64,000 bases of DNA from Hyperoodon ampullatus (Eukaryota; Chordata; Mammalia; Artiodactyla; Ziphiidae), in the NCBI GenBank assembly GCA_949752795.1, contig CATKHW010000011.1, forward strand, positions 248,001-312,000. Direction: 5' to 3'. Below the pieces are notes generated by a model. The model was not told the origin of the DNA. It worked only from the letters and a program-made list of their open reading frames with translations, and did not search any database. Shown piece after piece: positions 62,848 to 64,000 of the stretch (the first letter of the stretch is position 1; every line of letters begins with the position of its first letter). The position numbers and the translations under genes are program-made.

Positions 62848-64000
62848 TTTTGCTGCTACTGGTCTTATGACATTGATTTCATGGCTGAGGGATATTCCAT
62901 CATACGTAAGTACCACAATTTTTTGAACCATTTTTATATTTCCTGGGATATTTAAGGTGTACCCAAGTGGAGGTCCTTGTAAGCAGTGCAGCCCTAAATT
63001 TTGGGGTGGCTGTGTCTTTTTGATTTTCAGTTTTCCCAAGGTATATTCCCTAGACTGGAAGTGCCCTTGGCTCTGTAGCTCTGTTGTTTACTTGTTTTAG
63101 GGAACACAATGCACTCCTCCAGAGAGGCAGTTGGCAATTTACATCCCGCCCATCAGCATAACAAGGCTCCCTGTTCTCCAGGGCCTGTCTTGCCTTTCTG
63201 GTTTTTACACATTTTGTGGATGTCCCTTTTGACCGGTGGGAAGTGATACTTCTTTGTAGTGCAGATTTGCATAGCCCGCTTGCTTGCTTGGCCAAAAAGG
63301 GCGTATGCGTTTTCTCCTGAATATATTCAGGAGAAAACGCATACGTCCTTTTTGGCCAAGTGCATCATTGTCGAAGTTGTGCCCCTCTTCCTGTGCTTTA
63401 AAGGCGATTCCAACGTACCTCTGGAAATCTGTTTCCTGCTATTCTGCCTCGCTTTCAAGTCCGCCTCATTGCCTTCCCTCAACAGATTTTTGGACGATAG
63501 TTGTCCTTTATTACTCGGCCAGTTTGTGAATTGCTGTGCCCCTGAGCTCCATTTTTCAACTCGTTTTTGGTGAGCTGACCGCAAGTCCAAAATTTTGGTT
63601 CAGGATCTATACTGATTCCCGGTGGGTGGCTGAGACTTTGGTTAATTCTTCTTCCTGCCGGGAAATTACAGTGATATGTGCCCGTCCAAATGCCTAACAG
63701 CTACTCTCTCATTGGTTCTCCCTCTTCCCTTTCATCCTCTGCCAAATTGGAAACCTGTGCGAACCAGGAGGTTAAAGGGGCTGTCTCTCCAAGTTGGGAG
63801 GTTGATAATAAAGCAGATGGAAAGTCAAACCGGAGCACCAGGAGAGGGACTATTCGTTGAGTTTTAGAAACCTTTCGTATTCACAGTGTGTCCGTTCTCT
63901 AGGATTCCCGTACATGTTATATCTGTAGTAATATTCCCTTCAACCTGGAGAGTTGGGACCCATGGAATGTGTGCCATGCATTATTGCTTTAAAGGGTCTG
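62848..64000 (+). repeat. Satellite unit 37, cut by the window end
   Basis: Phases 1-1153 only. States GAGGTA TC ATCAG, the same as unit 36; the last three sites lie outside the window. Confidence 0.95.

Larger units (their letters stand above)
1..64000. repeat. Tandem satellite array, 1,739-bp monomer (common cetacean satellite type)
   Basis: Seen: the same sequence recurs every 1,739 bp from the first to the last base, giving 36 full units and one partial unit; neither array edge is in the window. Landmarks in several parts of the unit all recur at exact multiples of 1,739, with one +243 shift after the SINE at about 33.2 kb. Units differ mainly by scattered substitutions. I scored 15 variable sites, in unit phase: 15, 55, 122, 132, 177, 426; then 499-500; then 621, 684, 783, 904, 985; then 1233, 1326, 1396. 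The unit entries give the bases in that order as four blocks. Known (from memory): the common cetacean satellite has this monomer size outside delphinids. Inferred: constitutive heterochromatin of a cetacean. Confidence 0.95.

Noticed and set aside
1..64000. CRISPR-like array or bacterial repeat system
   Set aside because: The period is 1,739 bp with no unique spacers, and the content is L1 and a mammalian SINE.
1..64000. Nucleosome phasing, since 1,739 is close to 10 x 174
   Set aside because: I saw no internal periodicity near 170 bp, so the arithmetic alone is not evidence.

Overview
The window is one uninterrupted tandem array of a satellite monomer of exactly 1,739 bp: 36 complete copies and one partial copy, all in the same orientation. 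There is no functional protein-coding gene. The sequence points to a whale. The monomer length, its content and the single SINE inside it fit the 'common cetacean satellite', which from memory is about 1.74-1.76 kb in baleen and most toothed whales and about 1.58 kb in true dolphins. The only other element, at 33216-33444, is a tRNA-derived SINE of the cetacean/hippo CHR type. The length favours a non-delphinid cetacean; the species cannot be decided from this window.

Monomer anatomy, with phase 1 at window base 1: phases 1287-1739 plus 1-426 are a decayed, 5'-truncated LINE-1 3' end lying on the minus strand (A-rich tail, 3' UTR, and a relic of the ORF2 C-terminus). Phases 440-513 are a long palindrome, perfect over 74 bp in six copies, sitting about 13 bp from the L1 5' truncation point. 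Phases 514-1286 are sequence I cannot assign to a family. The L1 origin of cetacean satellites is, to my knowledge, already published; the palindrome and the layered repeat order are the parts I consider worth a second look.

Layout: units 1-9 (1-15651) are the most heterogeneous and carry many private substitutions. Units 10-24 (15652-41979) are dominated by monomers with linked variants at phases 684, 783 and 985, and from unit 17 show a four-unit order (17-20, then 21-24). Unit 20 carries the SINE with a 14-bp target-site duplication. Units 26-31 (43719-54152) are a homogeneous block of two XYX trimers. Units 32-35 return to the four-unit order, and units 33-36 mirror 22-25 at a distance of 11 units. 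Apart from the SINE, no net insertion or deletion was found in any unit.

Every open reading frame is a by-product of repeated sequence: the same short frames recur every 1,739 bp, overlap on both strands and resemble nothing except the L1 ORF2 relic. The likely biology is constitutive heterochromatin homogenised by unequal exchange and conversion, with the palindrome as a candidate structural element. I saw no bacterial, phage, CRISPR or other new gene system.
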